From Calliopsis andreniformis (lineage: Eukaryota; Arthropoda; Insecta; Hymenoptera; Andrenidae): 64,000 bases of DNA. A program made the translations under genes and the position numbers. The DNA is taken from contig NW_027480492.1 of assembly GCF_051401765.1 (NCBI RefSeq), forward strand, positions 1,612,001 to 1,676,000, given 5' to 3'. The notes beneath the pieces were generated by a model that saw only the letters and a list, made by a program, of their open reading frames with translations, made no database searches and was not told the DNA's origin. Positions 62,919-64,000 of this stretch are shown here, piece after piece (positions within the stretch are counted from its first letter, which is position 1; each line of letters opens with the position of its first letter).

Positions 62919-64000
62919 TATTGAGGGTTGAGTGATGAGAATTGATGTTTGTGGATAGAGATCGGAAGATTGCAGATTGAGTATTGAGTATTGAAAACTG
63001 TGAATTGAAGATACTCTATTGAGGATTGAGGATTGACAACTGATTGTTGAGGACTCAGGGCTGAAGATTGAGGATTCAGGATTGAGGATTCAGGATTGAG
63101 GTTTGAGGACTGAGAATTGAGGATTGGGTATTGGGTTTGAGGATTGAGGATTGAGGGTTGGGGATTGAGGATTGAGGATTGAGGATTGAAGATTGAATAT
63201 TAATGATTGAAGATTGAGGACTGAGGATTGAGGGTTGTGGATTGAGGACGAGGACTGAGGGCTGAGTATTGATGTTTGAAGTCTGAGGATTGAGGGTTGA
63301 GGATTGAGAATTGAGGATTGAGGATTGAGGGTTGAGGATTGAAGATTTAGGACTGAGTGTTGAGGGTTGAGTGATGAGAATTGATGTTTGTGGATTGAGA
63401 TTTGAAGATTGAAGAATGGGGATCGAGTATTGAAAACTGTGAATTGAGGATATTCTATTGAGGATTGAGGATTGACAATTGATTGTTGAGGACTGAGGGC
63501 TGAAGATTGAGGATTCAGGATTGAGGATTCGGGATAGAGGTTTGAGGACTGAGAATTGAGGGTTGAGGATTGAGGATTGAGGATTGACGCTTGAGGATTG
63601 AGGGTTGAGGATGGAGGATTGAAGAGAGAGGACTGAGTGTTGAGGGTTGAGTGTTGAGAATTGATGTTTGAGGATTGAGATTTGATTATTGAACATGGTG
63701 GATTGTGTATTGAAACATGAGAATTCAGGATATTATCTTGAGTATTGAGAATTGAAGATTGATGATTGAGTATTGAGGATTGATGGTTGATTGTTGAGTG
63801 TTGAATATTGAGGATTGAGGATTGAGCATTGAGGATTGAGGATTGAGGATTGAAGATTGAGTATTGATGATTGAAGATGGGAGGATTGAGGATGGGGGGT
63901 TGCGGATTGAGGACGACGACTGACGGTTGAGGATTGAGGTTTGAGGATTGTGGATTGAGGATTGAGAGTGAGCGGCTGAGGGTTGAGGATTGAGGTTTGA
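62919..64000 (+). repeat. 10.9-kb higher-order repeat, start of copy 3
   Basis: Blocks e (62919), k (63358) and A'2 (63638) repeat the opening of copies 1 and 2 in order and spacing (10,896 bp after 52023, 52462 and 52742). The window ends in the spacer before the partial A' segment, so the HOR continues to the right. Confidence 0.9.

Larger units (their letters stand above)
1..64000 (+). repeat. Heptanucleotide satellite array, consensus GATTGAG
   Basis: The whole window reads as successive 7-bp units close to GATTGAG. Common variants are gattgaa, tattgag, gactgag, ggttgag, gattcag, gtttgag and gattggg. Every part I parsed, including the most diverged parts, can be cut into heptamers with only occasional 5-, 6- or 8-mers. 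The consensus has three G, two A, two T and no C, so the two strands differ strongly in composition. No segment of reversed orientation (CTCAATC on the + strand) was seen. The array starts and ends beyond both window edges. No stretch looks like unique flanking DNA, so all gene-free stretches are accounted for by this repeat. Heptamer satellites are known in eukaryotes and shorter heptamer arrays in bacteria; the host cannot be told from this. Confidence 0.98.

Noticed and set aside
1..64000. Telomeric repeat
   Set aside because: The period of 7 matches the plant-type telomere TTTAGGG, but the consensus GATTGAG differs at about three of seven positions in the best rotation. The repeat is also highly degenerate with HOR structure, unlike a terminal telomere tract.
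1..64000. tRNA, rRNA or other structured RNA genes
   Set aside because: The C-poor, single-orientation sequence gives almost no scope for G-C stem pairing, and I saw no recognisable tRNA or rRNA segment on either strand.
1..64000. Cyanobacterial STRR or Bacteroidetes-type intergenic heptamer repeats as an indication of a bacterial host
   Set aside because: Those families show that 7-bp tandem repeats occur in bacteria, but as short intergenic arrays to my knowledge. Without flanking genes this window cannot assign a host, and the length and HOR structure favour a eukaryotic satellite.

Overview
This window is one uninterrupted array of a degenerate 7-bp satellite, consensus GATTGAG on the + strand, running from the first base to the last. 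I found no protein-coding gene, RNA gene, mobile element or CRISPR array that I could support. The many open frames on the - strand come from the repeat itself. Both window edges lie inside the array, so it is longer than 64 kb. All repeats point the same way: the + strand is G/A/T-rich and nearly free of C, and I saw no inverted segment.

The array is organised on several nested levels. Level 1 is the 7-bp heptamer. Level 2 is a diverged but conserved block of 23 heptamers (161 bp, 'block A') that still keeps heptamer register. I placed 105 full copies plus one cut by the left edge, separated by roughly 100-1200 bp of plainer heptamers. The blocks fall into recognisable types, labelled here by letter, that recur in fixed order. 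Level 3 is the higher-order repeat (HOR).

Layout: (a) 1-291, the end of a region-II-type unit. (b) About 292-15227, region I, with block types p, q, r, s, t and a 3929-bp HOR. (c) 15228-41133, region II, built from a seven-block unit e-f-g-h-i-A'-j (3956 bp when complete), with several copies that have lost whole blocks. (d) 41134-64000, region III, two complete tandem copies of a 19-block HOR of 10,889 and 10,896 bp and the start of a third. The region III unit contains a region-II-type segment plus three k-A'2-m trios, two of which lie in a 1832-bp tandem duplication.

Organism: the sequence does not identify it, because nothing here is a phylogenetic marker. Long satellite arrays with nested HORs are typical of eukaryotic heterochromatin and centromeric or subtelomeric regions, and heptamer satellites are known in eukaryotes (for example Drosophila virilis). 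Short heptamer arrays are also known in bacteria (for example the STRR repeats of cyanobacteria), but I know of none this long or this ordered there. A eukaryotic satellite is my preferred reading, as inference. Nothing visible here suggests genes working together; any function would be structural (chromatin, centromere) or none.
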